A stretch of DNA of 49,080 bases from positions 1-49,080 of the forward strand of contig BCAA01000017.1 in assembly GCA_001305115.1 (NCBI GenBank). The letters run 5' to 3'. Under the pieces are notes generated by a model, which was given only the letters and a program-made list of their open reading frames with translations, was not told the origin of the DNA and made no database searches. A program made the position numbers and the translations under genes. Numbering within the stretch: the stretch's first letter is position 1; each line of letters begins with the position of its first letter. This document shows positions 29,072-37,412 of this stretch, in pieces. This stretch comes from Clostridia bacterium UC5.1-1E11. Its GTDB lineage: Bacteria; Bacillota; Clostridia; Oscillospirales; Acutalibacteraceae.

Positions 29072-29778
29072 GTGAGGATATCCGGAATTATTTGCAGGAA
29101 AGTGCTACGCCTTATGGTGTGGAGCTTTCAGCCGGGCAATTGGAACAATTTCAGACCTATATGGAGTTGCTGTTGGAGTGGAACGAAAAAATGAATTTGA
29201 CAGCGATTACCGAGCCAAAAGCTGTGGCAGTCAAGCATTTTTTAGACAGCATTTTGTTACTGCCTTATATGGAGGGAGGGGACACCCTCATCGATGTTGG
29301 CACTGGAGCAGGGTTTCCCGGCGTACCGCTCAAAATCATGCGTCCGCAGTTGCATTTGACTCTTCTGGATAGTTTAAACAAGCGGCTTCGATTCCTAAAG
29401 GAAGTGTTGGGACAGCTTGGCCTCGAGGCGGCGGTGGTTCATGCGCGTGCGGAAGAGGGTGGAAGGATGCCAAATCTGCGTGCGCAGTTTTCGTTTGTAA
29501 CCGCCCGTGCGGTGGCGCCGCTCAATTTGTTGTGCGAGTATTGCCTTCCCTTTTTACAGATGGGCGGAACTTTTTTGGCGATGAAAGGGCCGGAACCGGA
29601 GGAAGAGATCGCAACTGCAAAGAAGGCGGTTTACCTTTTGGGGTGTGAATTGGAAGGGGTGGAACACTTTACACTTCCCGGCGGAGATGCACGCAGTTTG
29701 GTCCGCATACGCCGCATCAAACCGCTGCCTTCCATTTATCCGCGGCATGGGGCAAAAATTGCAAAGAGTCCGCTTTAA
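29068..29778 (+). CDS. rsmG: 16S rRNA (guanine-N7) methyltransferase RsmG
   Basis: 236 residues from the ATG at 29068, behind GCAAAGGAGGG. It methylates G527 of 16S rRNA using S-adenosylmethionine. The SAM motif is LIDVGTGAGFPGVPLKI (about residues 72-88). The N-terminal LLLEWNEKMNLTAIT and the C-terminal LPGGDARSLVRIRRIK are family hallmarks. It is translationally coupled to mnmG. The stop TAA at 29776 lies at the very edge of a 120-bp tandem repeat array that continues in the same frame. Confidence 0.95.
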   Translation: MSEDIRNYLQESATPYGVELSAGQLEQFQTYMELLLEWNEKMNLTAITEPKAVAVKHFLDSILLLPYMEGGDTLIDVGTGAGFPGVPLKIMRPQLHLTLLDSLNKRLRFLKEVLGQLGLEAAVVHARAEEGGRMPNLRAQFSFVTARAVAPLNLLCEYCLPFLQMGGTFLAMKGPEPEEEIATAKKAVYLLGCELEGVEHFTLPGGDARSLVRIRRIKPLPSIYPRHGAKIAKSPL

Positions 29779-30480
29779 AAGAAAATAAATCTCAGAGGAT
29801 GGGGAGAATGCGAAAGGAATACGCTGAATGATGAAGGCTTTCCCGCCCTTTGCAGGTTCCCTATGCACCGAAGGCTCTGTTTTGATTGTGTTGAATTTAA
29901 AACAAAAATAAGTCTCAGCAAATTGAGAGAATATGAGAAGGTGTGCTCTGGGGAATAAAGCCTTTCCCATGCTTTGCGAGGCTTGTACACCGAATTCTGT
30001 TTTGATTGTGCTGAATTTAAAACCAAAATGAGTCCCTGCAAATTGAAAGAATATGAGAAGGTGCGCCTTGGGGAATAAAGCCTTTACCATGCTTTGCGAA
30101 GCTTGTACACTGAGTTCTGTTTTGATTGTGCTGAATTTAAAACAAAAATGAGTCTCAGCAAATTGAAAGCATATGAGAAGGTGTGCTCTGGGGAATAAAG
30201 CCTTTACCATGCTTTGCAAAGTTTGTACACTGAATTCTGTTTTGATTAGGCACAATTTAAAACAAAAATAAGTCCCAGCAAATTGAGAGAATATGAGAAG
30301 GTGCGCCTTGGAGAATAAAGCCTTTACCATGCTTTGCGAAGTTTGTACACCGAATTCTGTTTTGATTGTGCTGAATTTAAAACAAAAATAAGTCCCCGCA
30401 AATTGAAAGCATATGAGAAGGTGTGCTCTGGGGAATAAAGCCTTTCCCATGCTTTGCAAAGCTTGTATATCGAAGGCCCT
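29779..30480 (+). repeat. 120-bp tandem array after rsmG (one diverged and five good units)
   Basis: Units of exactly 120 bases, best aligned at 29941, 30061, 30181, 30301 and 30421 (each GTG.GC.CT.GG.GAATAAAG), plus a diverged first unit from 29779. Core strings are TTCTGTTTTGATTG, GAATTTAAAACAAAAAT and GCATATGAGAAGG. In the frame of rsmG each good unit reads as 39 codons plus TAA, for example SLYHALRSLYTEFCFDC then AEFKTKMSLSKLKAYEK. The third good unit has an extra internal TAG. No Shine-Dalgarno precedes the units. No CRISPR-like repeat/spacer structure is present. Confidence 0.95.
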
Positions 30481-31120
30481 GGTTTGATTGTTCTTAATAT
30501 CCACGTATGGTGCATTGTGTGCGTGATTTTTTATGGGCTGTACGGTAAGAGGGAATTCTGTTTTGAACAGAAAGCGGACGACAAAACGGTATTGAAATGG
30601 TATTGGGAGCAAAGATATGGAATCGTTTGGCATAAAAATTCATTTGTACTTTTCTTAAAACCATTTTAAGGGAATGGATTATAATGGATGTATAATGAAT
30701 GGATTTTTGAAAATGACTGGTTTCCAATCGTGTTGTATCCATAGGCTTATCAATCGATGGTTCACAACTCATTTACAACAAATCTGAAAATCTGAAAGAT
30801 ATAGGGATCTTTGAATCGAGAATTCTTGGGGTTTTTATTTTTGGAATCCTTTTTTATGGTATGGATTGTTCGATGCCGTCTATGCCCAGAAGTTTTTACA
30901 TAGGGCATGGGGGCGGATGGGACGTCGGAGAAAGATCGATAGAAAAAGGGAGACACGCCGCACGTTTACGCCGGAAAACGGGCGTCAATGGGAAGATGGG
31001 CCATTTGCTTGGGCTGTTTAAAGAAGGGAAGGAAATTCCCTCAGAATATGGGGGATGGCGACTACTTTTTACGCTAGATTGTGCAGAAAAAAGGAGACTA
31101 CGGATGGAGGGAGAGATTTT
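30481..31120. other. spacer between the 120-bp array and the FMN reductase gene
   Basis: 640 bases without a recognised gene. The + frame that continues from the array stays open to 30669 (about 60 codons, hydrophobic IHVWCIVCVIFYGLYG) but has no ribosome site. The segment 30760-31080 has no repeat or RNA feature I can identify. Confidence 0.5.
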
Positions 31121-31690
31121 TTGAGAGCGTTACTGATCAATGCAAGCCCTAAGAAGGATGGCAACACCGCGCGGCTGCTCGGCCTGGTGGCAGAAGCCTT
31201 TCTACAAAGAGGAATTGGGACAGAGATTCTATGTTTGGGGGAACAGCAGTATGCATTTTGCCGGGGATGCAGGAGTTGTTATCAGACGGCGGAATGTGTC
31301 CAACGGGATGATGTACAAGAGATTTTAAAAAGGATGAGCGAAGCAGACGTCATTGCGATCGCCTCCCCAGACTATTGGGGCGGAATCACCGGGCAGCTTA
31401 AAGCTTTTATCGACCGTTGTACCCCCTACAGCCCCGCTCATCAGCCGCATGCGGCCCTGCCGGCAGGGAAGAGGGGAATCAGCCTTGCCCTGAGCGCACG
31501 GGAGGACCCCCGCGAGTGCAAAGAAATTTTGGCGCGGATTGACCGCTTTTTTGTTCGCATGGGGATTAAACCGATGGCGAATTATTATACATGCGGTGTT
31601 TTGACCGAGGACGATCTAAACCAAAATGAAGGAAAACTCGCAGAGGCGGCTTTTTTTGGCACAGAGATAGCCAAAGCGCTGGTAAAATAG
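31121..31690 (+). CDS. NADPH-dependent FMN reductase / flavodoxin-fold protein
   Basis: 189 residues from the TTG at 31121, behind GGAGGGAGAGA. The phosphate-binding loop of the flavodoxin-like fold is NASPKKDGNTARLL (about residues 7-20). A cysteine cluster CRGCRSCYQTAEC (about 48-60) suggests an iron-sulfur flavoprotein-like member, followed by ASPDYWGGITGQLKAFIDR, typical of the NADPH-dependent FMN reductase family. Cytosolic electron transfer is likely; partners are unknown. The C-terminus FFGTEIAKALVK and stop are copied in the following tandem array. Confidence 0.87.
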   Translation: MRALLINASPKKDGNTARLLGLVAEAFLQRGIGTEILCLGEQQYAFCRGCRSCYQTAECVQRDDVQEILKRMSEADVIAIASPDYWGGITGQLKAFIDRCTPYSPAHQPHAALPAGKRGISLALSAREDPRECKEILARIDRFFVRMGIKPMANYYTCGVLTEDDLNQNEGKLAEAAFFGTEIAKALVK

Positions 31691-32315
31691 AAAAGCCGCA
31701 AAGAAAATGAGCCATATCTCTTACGAATGGCAAATTTTCATCGGATACTTGAAAGGTTCTATTTTGATTGTTGGATTGCCAGTCTTTTGGAAGCTTGTAT
31801 TGGCCCGTTTTTCTGGCTGTCCGAGGATAAAGACGGGGATGTCCAGGAATACAACCTTGAGACAGCTTTCTTTGGCAGAGAGATAGCCAAAGTGCTGGTA
31901 AAATAGAAAAGCCGCAAAGAAAATGAGCCATATCTCTTATGAATGGCAAATTTTCATCGGATACTTGAAAGGTTCTATTTTGATTGTTGGATTGCCAGTC
32001 TTTTGGAAGCTTGTATTGGCCCGTTTTCCTGTCTGTCCGGGGATAAAGACGGGGATGTCCAGGAATACAACCTTGAGACGGCCCTTCTTTGGCACAGAGA
32101 TAGCCAAAGCGCTGGTAAAATAGAAAAACTGTAAAGAGAATCAACTATATATCTTACGAACTATAAAATTCTAAATGAATACTTGGAAGGCTCTATTTCG
32201 ATGGCTGCATTACCTGTCTTTTAGATATGATTTGCCTGCTTCTTGGACGTCGGGAGAGAAAGATGAGGATATTCAGGAATCAATACAGCCTTGCAAGATA
32301 CATAGGCTATTTAAA
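31650..32315 (+). repeat. 216-bp tandem array starting in the reductase C-terminus
   Basis: The string AGAGATAGCCAAAG.GCTGGTAAAATAG recurs at 31663, 31879 and 32096 (periods 216 and 217), with a fourth, degenerate copy ending near 32315. In the reductase frame the first unit after the stop is open for 71 codons (SRKENEPYLLRMANFHRILE through LSEDKDGDVQEYN) and ends FFGREIAKVLVK plus TAG, resembling the reductase end TEDDLNQNEGKLAEAAFFG. The second unit carries one extra base. No gene is seen between 32316 and 32672. Confidence 0.92.
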
Positions 32316-32672
32316 TAGGACGCCTTTCTAAGGAGTGTATCGCTGAGGAAAGACCAGGTTTCGTACCAAAAAATTTTTGAGTTGCTCTGTCAAAGGAGTT
32401 TCAAAATAAAAATATGGTTCCTTATTTGCTTGGTATGGAATGATTCTCTGTGGAAGGCGCGGATTGAAAAAACGATGGTGTAGTGACGTTTCCCTGGGAT
32501 TATAAAGAGAATCTTTCGGAATTAGGCGAAAAGCCACAGGAAAAACACTTTTTCGCGTACACATTCCAACAAAAACTTTCCCTCCCATATGGTATTCTTA
32601 AAGCACAGAAGGACAAGCCCCATACGCGGGTTTTCATAAATGTGCAGAAAGAAACCAGATGGGAGGTATTTT
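32316..32672. other. spacer upstream of noc
   Basis: About 350 bases with no recognised gene. It should carry the noc promoter, but I do not see a convincing -35/-10 pair. Confidence 0.4.
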
Positions 32673-33589
32673 ATGGGCATCATGCAGGATAAACGGCGGG
32701 TGATTGAAATCCCGCTGGATGACATTTATCCAAATCCCGCCCAGCCGCGCCGGTCATTCCCAGAAAAGGAACTCCTGGAATTAAGCCGGAGTATCCGGCA
32801 AAATGGCCTGTTACAACCTCTGAGTGTACGCCGGACTAGAAATGGTTATGAATTGATTGCAGGAGAGCGGCGTTGGCGCGCCTGCCGCTTGGCAGGGCTG
32901 GACAGTGCAGCCTGTATTGTAAACTCATGTAGCGATAAACAGAGTGCAGTCCTCGCAATGACGGAGAATTTACAAAGGCAGGATCTGCAAATCTTTGAAG
33001 AAGCAGAGGGAATCCGGCGGTTGATCGAAGAATGGGGCGTTACACAGGAGGAAGCAGCGCTTCGCTTAGGAAAAAGCCAGTCCACTTTGGCGAATAAACT
33101 GCGCCTTTTGCGTTTAACGCAAGAAGAACGCAAAAAATCAGCGAAAATGGGTTGACCGAACGCCATGCGCGCGCTTTACTGCGGCTGGAGGACATTGAAT
33201 TGCGTGGAAAGGTGCTTGACGCCATCCTCGCACAGCATTTGAACGTACAGCAGACCGACCAATACATCGAACGGCTTCTCGCGGAAAAAGAGGACAAGCC
33301 CAAGAATAAGAAGCGGATCATTGTAAAAGATATTCGTATCTTCATGAACACCATCAGCCATGCGGTCAAAACCATGCAGCTCTCGGGTATTCAGGCAAAG
33401 ACCATCCGGAATGAAACGGAAGAATACATCGAGTGCATTGTACGCATCCCAAAGACAGGACCGGTGGCAAACGCAGTAGCGCGGCCATCGGAGAGCCCGT
33501 CTGTAACGGTTGGGGTAGAACAGGCAGTTTCTGCCATAGATGTGGAAGAAAAAGTAGAGGACAAAACCGCCCCGCGTATTGCAGGGTGA
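32673..33589 (+). CDS. noc: Nucleoid occlusion protein Noc / ParB paralogue (frameshift in sequence)
   Basis: About 306 residues from the ATG at 32673, behind GGGAGGTATTTT. ParB-type N-terminal domain: NPAQPRRSFPEKELLELS, then LLQPLSVRRTRNGYELIAGERRWRA, which includes the GERRWRA segment of the CTP-binding pocket, and the helix-turn-helix TQEEAALRLGKSQSTLANKLRLL. At the A6 run 33132-33137 one A is missing; adding it gives ERKKISENGLTERHARALLR and joins the second half. The position between rsmG and parA-parB is that of noc in Bacilli; noc and parB cannot be told apart surely from motifs alone. Confidence 0.85.
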
Positions 33590-33829
33590 TTTTCCAAACG
33601 GGTCCCAAATAAGAAAGGGGACACGTCCCTTTTGGGGAAGTACAGATTGAAAAGGATTTTGTTGGGCGGTCTGAAATGGAAAAGACATAGCCCATAGAAA
33701 GCCGGCATGACAGCCTGGCGGCAGCCGGACGGCCAATCGGGCCGTTTGCGCTGCAAGCCCTGCGCAGAGGTTCTGCGCCCTTAAAACAGATTACAAGACT
33801 ACTCCCATTTCCCTTATATTTTCCCTGTG

Positions 33830-33868
33830 AAAAGCCGCTGCGGCGCGTTGCGCTACAGCGGCTTTTTC
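33830..33868 (+). terminator. Terminator downstream of noc
   Basis: Stem AAAAGCCGCTG (33830-33840)/CAGCGGCTTTT (33856-33866) followed by TT. A smaller hairpin AAAGGGGAC/GTCCCTTT near 33617-33634 comes first. Confidence 0.75.
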
Positions 33869-34074
33869 CATTGCTGTTTTGAAATAGATGGCCGGACATG
33901 GGCGATTATTTACTGGCATAGCGATACAATCCATCTAAATTGAAAAAAGTATTGCTAATAATTTTAAATAGAATTATAATTGTTGTAGAATAATTTGAAA
34001 GTGAGCAATAATGAATTGCTTAATCTTGTGTAAGCAAGATGATAAGGGATTATTAAATAAAAAATTCTGCAATC

Positions 34075-34198
34075 AATATTTTTAATAGGGACAGCTGCCG
34101 CAAAAGTCAGGGTATCCCTATCGCTATTAAACTAATTAATATTTTTAACAGGGACAGCCGTCCCAAAAGTTAGGGTATCCCTATCACTATTAAGCTAA
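34075..34198. repeat. 62-bp hairpin repeat, two copies
   Basis: Copies at 34075-34134 and 34137-34198 share AATATTTTTAA, AGGGACAG, AGGGTATCCCTATC and CTATTAA. Each can fold with ATAGGGA/TCCCTAT. A third copy lies at 41292-41352 inside the dead IS200-type element. The surrounding 33870-34300 is AT-rich with no gene. Confidence 0.85.
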
Positions 34199-34305
34199 GT
34201 AAAAAGTATAGTCAAACAATTCATTTTACGTTTATAACAACTTTAGAGGGGATATTTTATATCCTACATAACCGACAATTGTCTGTGGATTTTTTATGAA
34301 TACAA

Positions 34306-34837
34306 TTGATTCACGATTCAAACTTTTTGCAAAGTTTGCAAAAGGTTCGAACACAACTCCCAAGCACATTTCTGATGCTTATTTTTGATGATCCCCAATT
34401 TTATTTCGTTTTCCTTTATGCTCAAGGCATTTCAAGTTTTTCAACATCCAATCGATCTTGCGTTATTAAATGCAGAGATGGAACGCGCTGTACAAGAGTA
34501 TATGGATCAAGGGATTCTGCATATTACACGCAATCGATGCGAAAGTATAACGATCCCTATAAAAGAGATCGTATTTGTGGAAGTATATGACAGGCATATT
34601 TTGATTCATACAACAAAAGAAATTGTCCGTGCCAATGGGACTTTATCCCACTACTTGCAGGATTTACAAAATTATCGTTTTGTGCAGATGAATCAATCTG
34701 AGATAGTCAAGGTAGAGCATATAAAATCGATCCATAAAAATGAAATACGATTGGATGACATACAAGTGCTTTGGATGAGCAGAGATTATATGAAGAGCAT
34801 GGATAAAAGGATATTGCATCATAGTCAAAATAAATGA
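34306..34837 (+). pseudogene. Decayed LytTR response regulator
   Basis: The C-terminal part, read from 34385, is a LytTR DNA-binding domain: ITIPIKEIVFVEVYDRHILI, RANGTLSHYLQDL, RFVQMNQSEIVKVEHI, then WMSRDYMKSM, as in AgrA/LytR-type regulators. Upstream, in another frame, FDDPQFYFVF followed (after a frame change near 34410) by MLKAFQVFQHPI resembles the last strand and helix of a receiver domain. Most of the receiver with its phosphorylatable aspartate is absent, and no good ribosome site is seen. I regard it as a truncated remnant; a short LytTR-only protein from 34385 is possible. Confidence 0.65.
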
Positions 34838-34912
34838 CCACATATACAGATATGATTGAAATTTTTTAATATAAGATTTAAATAGAAAGTATAATTGAAT
34901 GATAGGGGATAG

Positions 34913-35092
34913 CCCCATGGAAAAGATGATTATGCAGCCTATTATGATAATGATAACAATGGTAAGGATGATCGTGGAAGAACCGTTTTAAACCCAGCAG
35001 GCATTTATTTAGGAACAGAGGTTGCAAAAGATTTGGGTTATAGTTCGTATGAGAGTGGATGGGTGGAGGTGACTTTTTCGGATATTCTTTAA
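34913..35092 (+). pseudogene. Orphan C-terminal protein fragment
   Basis: A 59-codon stop-to-stop segment without a start codon. It reads as a plausible protein end, with YAAYYDNDNNGKDDRGRTVL, NPAGIYLGTEVAKDLG and a final WVEVTFSDIL. Codon use and composition look coding, but I do not recognise the family, and the rest of the gene is missing. It lies in the decayed stretch between noc and parA. Confidence 0.5.
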
Positions 35093-35129
35093 TTCTTTTT
35101 GCGCATGAAGAGGAAAAGATTAAAGATTC

Positions 35130-35557
35130 ATGAAAAACCACACGAAGTTTTTTTATGTATCGTTGGGATTACTTGCATCCTTTTGGGGTGCTTGTTCATA
35201 CCCGCCATACGGATGGACAAAGAAATGGTCTCCCTGCCGCCGGAGCAGATGGAATATTACGAATGGCTGCAAAATGAAGTCAATAACGGGCATCAGCCGT
35301 GGAGAATCGTCCCGGAACAGGTCGTTTCAGACTTTTTAATCAACCATCTGAACATAGAGGTAGGACCAAAGCCGCTCGCAAAGAAGGTACTGCGCAACGG
35401 GCTGGAATTTACCCTCTCGAACGAGGAAAACCATTTGTCCATTTTCCTATTTCAACCTGTGACAAAGGGGGATTTCGGAATATGGACGGTCGCCTATTAT
35501 GTCGATCATACAACTGGCGAAACGCATTTTGTGGACTTGAGCCAGGATTACCCATAA
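35130..35557 (+). CDS. Putative lipoprotein or membrane-anchored protein (frameshift suspected)
   Basis: About 142 residues after correction. From the ATG at 35130 (AGAGGAAAAG upstream) the sequence starts MKNHTKFF. If one T is added to the T7 run at 35148-35154, the frame joins a hydrophobic segment ending in the lipobox-like ILLGC and continues MDKEMVSLPPEQMEYYEWLQ to the stop at 35557. The mature part has no family I recognise (QPWRIVPEQVVSDFLINHLN, IWTVAYYVDHTTGETHFVDL). Without correction, an open frame from a TTG at 35099 also gives a hydrophobic N-terminus but has no ribosome site. Confidence 0.6.
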
Positions 35558-35823
35558 AAGATTCATCGTTGTATCCTGGGAAAGGTACGTCTATTTCAAG
35601 GCCATCTGCGAGGTAGGAAAGGAATTCTTTTTATGGAAGTGTTCCCTTTCTTCCAGTTGAACAGAATCAGCGGCTACATATACGATTCCTATTGAAATAT
35701 TTTTAGAAATATTGTAGTGTCAAATTTATCCATACAAAAAACAAGCCTTTTTCCTGCATCCAGTCGGGATAGGCCCTAATTTATTCAGTTCCATGCACAA
35801 AAACGAGTTGAGAAGGGATCACC
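35558..35823. other. spacer
   Basis: No gene, repeat or RNA recognised in these 266 bases. Confidence 0.4.
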
Positions 35824-36102
35824 ATGGAAGATTTACATAAGACAATCAAAGCGGTATGGACATTCGTTCCTTTACTATTTTATGGTGCAGCCTTTCTACT
35901 GATCTATTTGTTTTACCGGTGGGCGTTTCCCTTTTGGAGCATATGTTTGGGTCCTCTGTTTGTGGTCTTAATTGGACAATGGGTCAATCGCAGAAAATGC
36001 TGTTGTCCCTACTGCCACTCTACAAAGATACTGGACCGCTTTCATGCCAAAGGCAGCCAAGAGTTTTGCCCCCGGTGCAAACGTCTGATATATTACGATT
36101 GA
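35824..36102 (+). CDS. Small membrane protein with C-terminal zinc ribbon
   Basis: 92 residues, ATG behind GAAGGGATCACC. One or two transmembrane segments (about residues 14-32 VPLLFYGAAFLLIYLFY and 38-55 WSICLGPLFVVLIGQWV) precede a zinc ribbon CPYC...CPRC (about 67-86) ending KRLIYYD. The layout is the reverse of the protein at 16324, which has its ribbon N-terminal. Function unknown. No linked partner gene is evident. Confidence 0.7.
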   Translation: MEDLHKTIKAVWTFVPLLFYGAAFLLIYLFYRWAFPFWSICLGPLFVVLIGQWVNRRKCCCPYCHSTKILDRFHAKGSQEFCPRCKRLIYYD

Positions 36103-36187
36103 GCGCCCCTTTTTCACACAATTTGCAGGAGCCCTTCCCGGATGTGGCCTTCAAACCCACCGGCAAGGGCTTCTTTGTAGAGGACTG

Positions 36188-36380
36188 GACTTTAAACGTT
36201 TCATACCATTTTTCATGAGGATTTTAAGTGGGAATGATTGCGTTCTACTTCTAAAAGCCCCCAGCCTGTAGTTTAGACTGTACCGAGGACAAAGCGCTGT
36301 GCGCTACACAGAGATCGTCTGCCCGTTTCAGCCGGTCAAATGGAAGGCAAAGCGGAATGTTTCATATCACTTTCCATCCT
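36188..36380 (-). repeat. Orphan copy of the crp-tail repeat
   Basis: Shares with the array at 41680-42497 the strings AACGTTTCATACCA, GAGGATTTTAAGTGG, GAATGATTGCGTTCTAC, TCTAAAAGCCC and CGTTTCAGCCGGTCAAATGG. Read on the minus strand it corresponds to the last ~48 codons of the Crp/Fnr gene at 42498, in degenerate form. It lies 5 to 6 kb from that gene and just before parS; no crp gene is attached. Confidence 0.88.
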
Positions 36381-36410
36381 GTTTGCCGGCTGTTCCCCAT
36401 TTAAAAAGCC

Positions 36411-36426
36411 TGTTTCACGTGAAACA
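36411..36426. promoter_or_regulatory. parS site upstream of parA
   Basis: TGTTTCACGTGAAACA is an exact match to the Firmicute ParB-binding consensus. Flanking AAAAAGCC and GGCTTTTTTT extend it into a perfect hairpin, so it may also act as a terminator. It lies 178 bases before the parA start. Confidence 0.93.
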
Positions 36427-36603
36427 GGCTTTTTTTCAAACAGAACTACTTTTCCTTCCAGCTCTTCCGTGCTATAATAGAAACGTTCATGAGAATAAAC
36501 GATATGGAAAGAAAACAGATTGCCATATCCTTTTGTTTTTGGGATGAATTGTACTCGGACTAAGCAAAGAGAGTGGCAATTTTTTGAGAAACGGGGGCGG
36601 ACG

Positions 36604-37370
36604 ATGGGAAAGATCATAGCCATTGCAAATCAGAAAGGCGGCGTGGGAAAGACCACCACAGCGGTCAACCTTTCGTCGGCGCTCGGCGCGAAGGGGAAGA
36701 AGACACTGTTGGTGGACATCGACCCACAGGGGAATTCGTCCAGCGGGGTCGGCGTGGACCGCCGGAAGCTGAAAAATACTATGTATGAGGTATTGATTGG
36801 GGAAACCCCGGCAAAGGATGCGCGCATCCATACGGAGTTTGCAAATCTCGATCTGCTGCCCTCCAGCATGGACTTGGCCGGCGCCGAATTGGAACTGATT
36901 GAGATGGAACATCGCGAGGCTATTTTAAAAAATGCCATTGTCCCTCTGCGTGCGGAATACGATTTTATTCTGATCGATTGTCCGCCGTCCCTTGGGATTA
37001 TCACCACCAATGCGCTCTGCGTGGCGGACACCCTTCTAGTGCCTATCCAGTGCGAATATTACGCGTTGGAGGGGCTGTCCCAGCTGATGAATTCCGTCCG
37101 GCGCGTCAAGCGCCAATACAACGAACAGCTGGACATTGAAGGCGTTTTGCTGACAATGTACGACGGCCGTTTGAACCTGACGCAGCAGGTGGTGGAAGAG
37201 GTAAAAAATATTTTCCGCGGAAGGTATTTGCTACGGTCATCCCGCGCACCGTGCGTCTCTCCGAGGCGCCCAGTTTTGGACGGCCGATCGGCTATTTCGA
37301 TCACAGCAGCAAGGGCGCGTATGCATACGATGCATTGGCGGACGAGGTGTTGAGAAAGGCGTCGCGTTGA
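36604..37370 (+). CDS. parA: Chromosome partitioning ATPase ParA/Soj (frameshift in sequence)
   Basis: About 256 residues from the ATG at 36604. Deviant Walker A KGGVGKTTTAVNL (about residues 11-23), Walker A' DIDPQGNSSSG and Walker B FILIDCPPSLG are all intact. At the T4 run 37211-37214 one base is missing: adding it gives NIFPRKVFATVIPRTVRLSE, APSFGRPIGYFDHSSKGAYA and the stop at 37370, the normal ParA C-terminus. As written, the frame ends at 37353 with unrelated residues. ParA works with ParB-parS to segregate origins and controls DnaA. The ribosome site GGGGGCGG is moderate. Confidence 0.93.
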
Positions 37371-37412
37371 GCGGCGCACAAATAACAGGCAACAGGGGGT
37401 GAAACGCAGATT

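Noticed and set aside
29779..30480. CRISPR array
   Set aside because: Whole 120-bp units repeat with no unique spacers, and no cas genes are nearby.
29554..30633. A 359-codon minus-strand open frame through the 120-bp array, reading as a 40-residue repeat protein
   Set aside because: Because the period is divisible by three and the minus frame happens to lack stops, the frame stays open automatically. It overlaps the conserved 3' end of rsmG, has no ribosome site, and the + strand frame is the one continuous with rsmG.
34330..34352. tRNA T-arm-like GGTTCGAAC
   Set aside because: No acceptor stem, D-arm or anticodon arm could be built around it.
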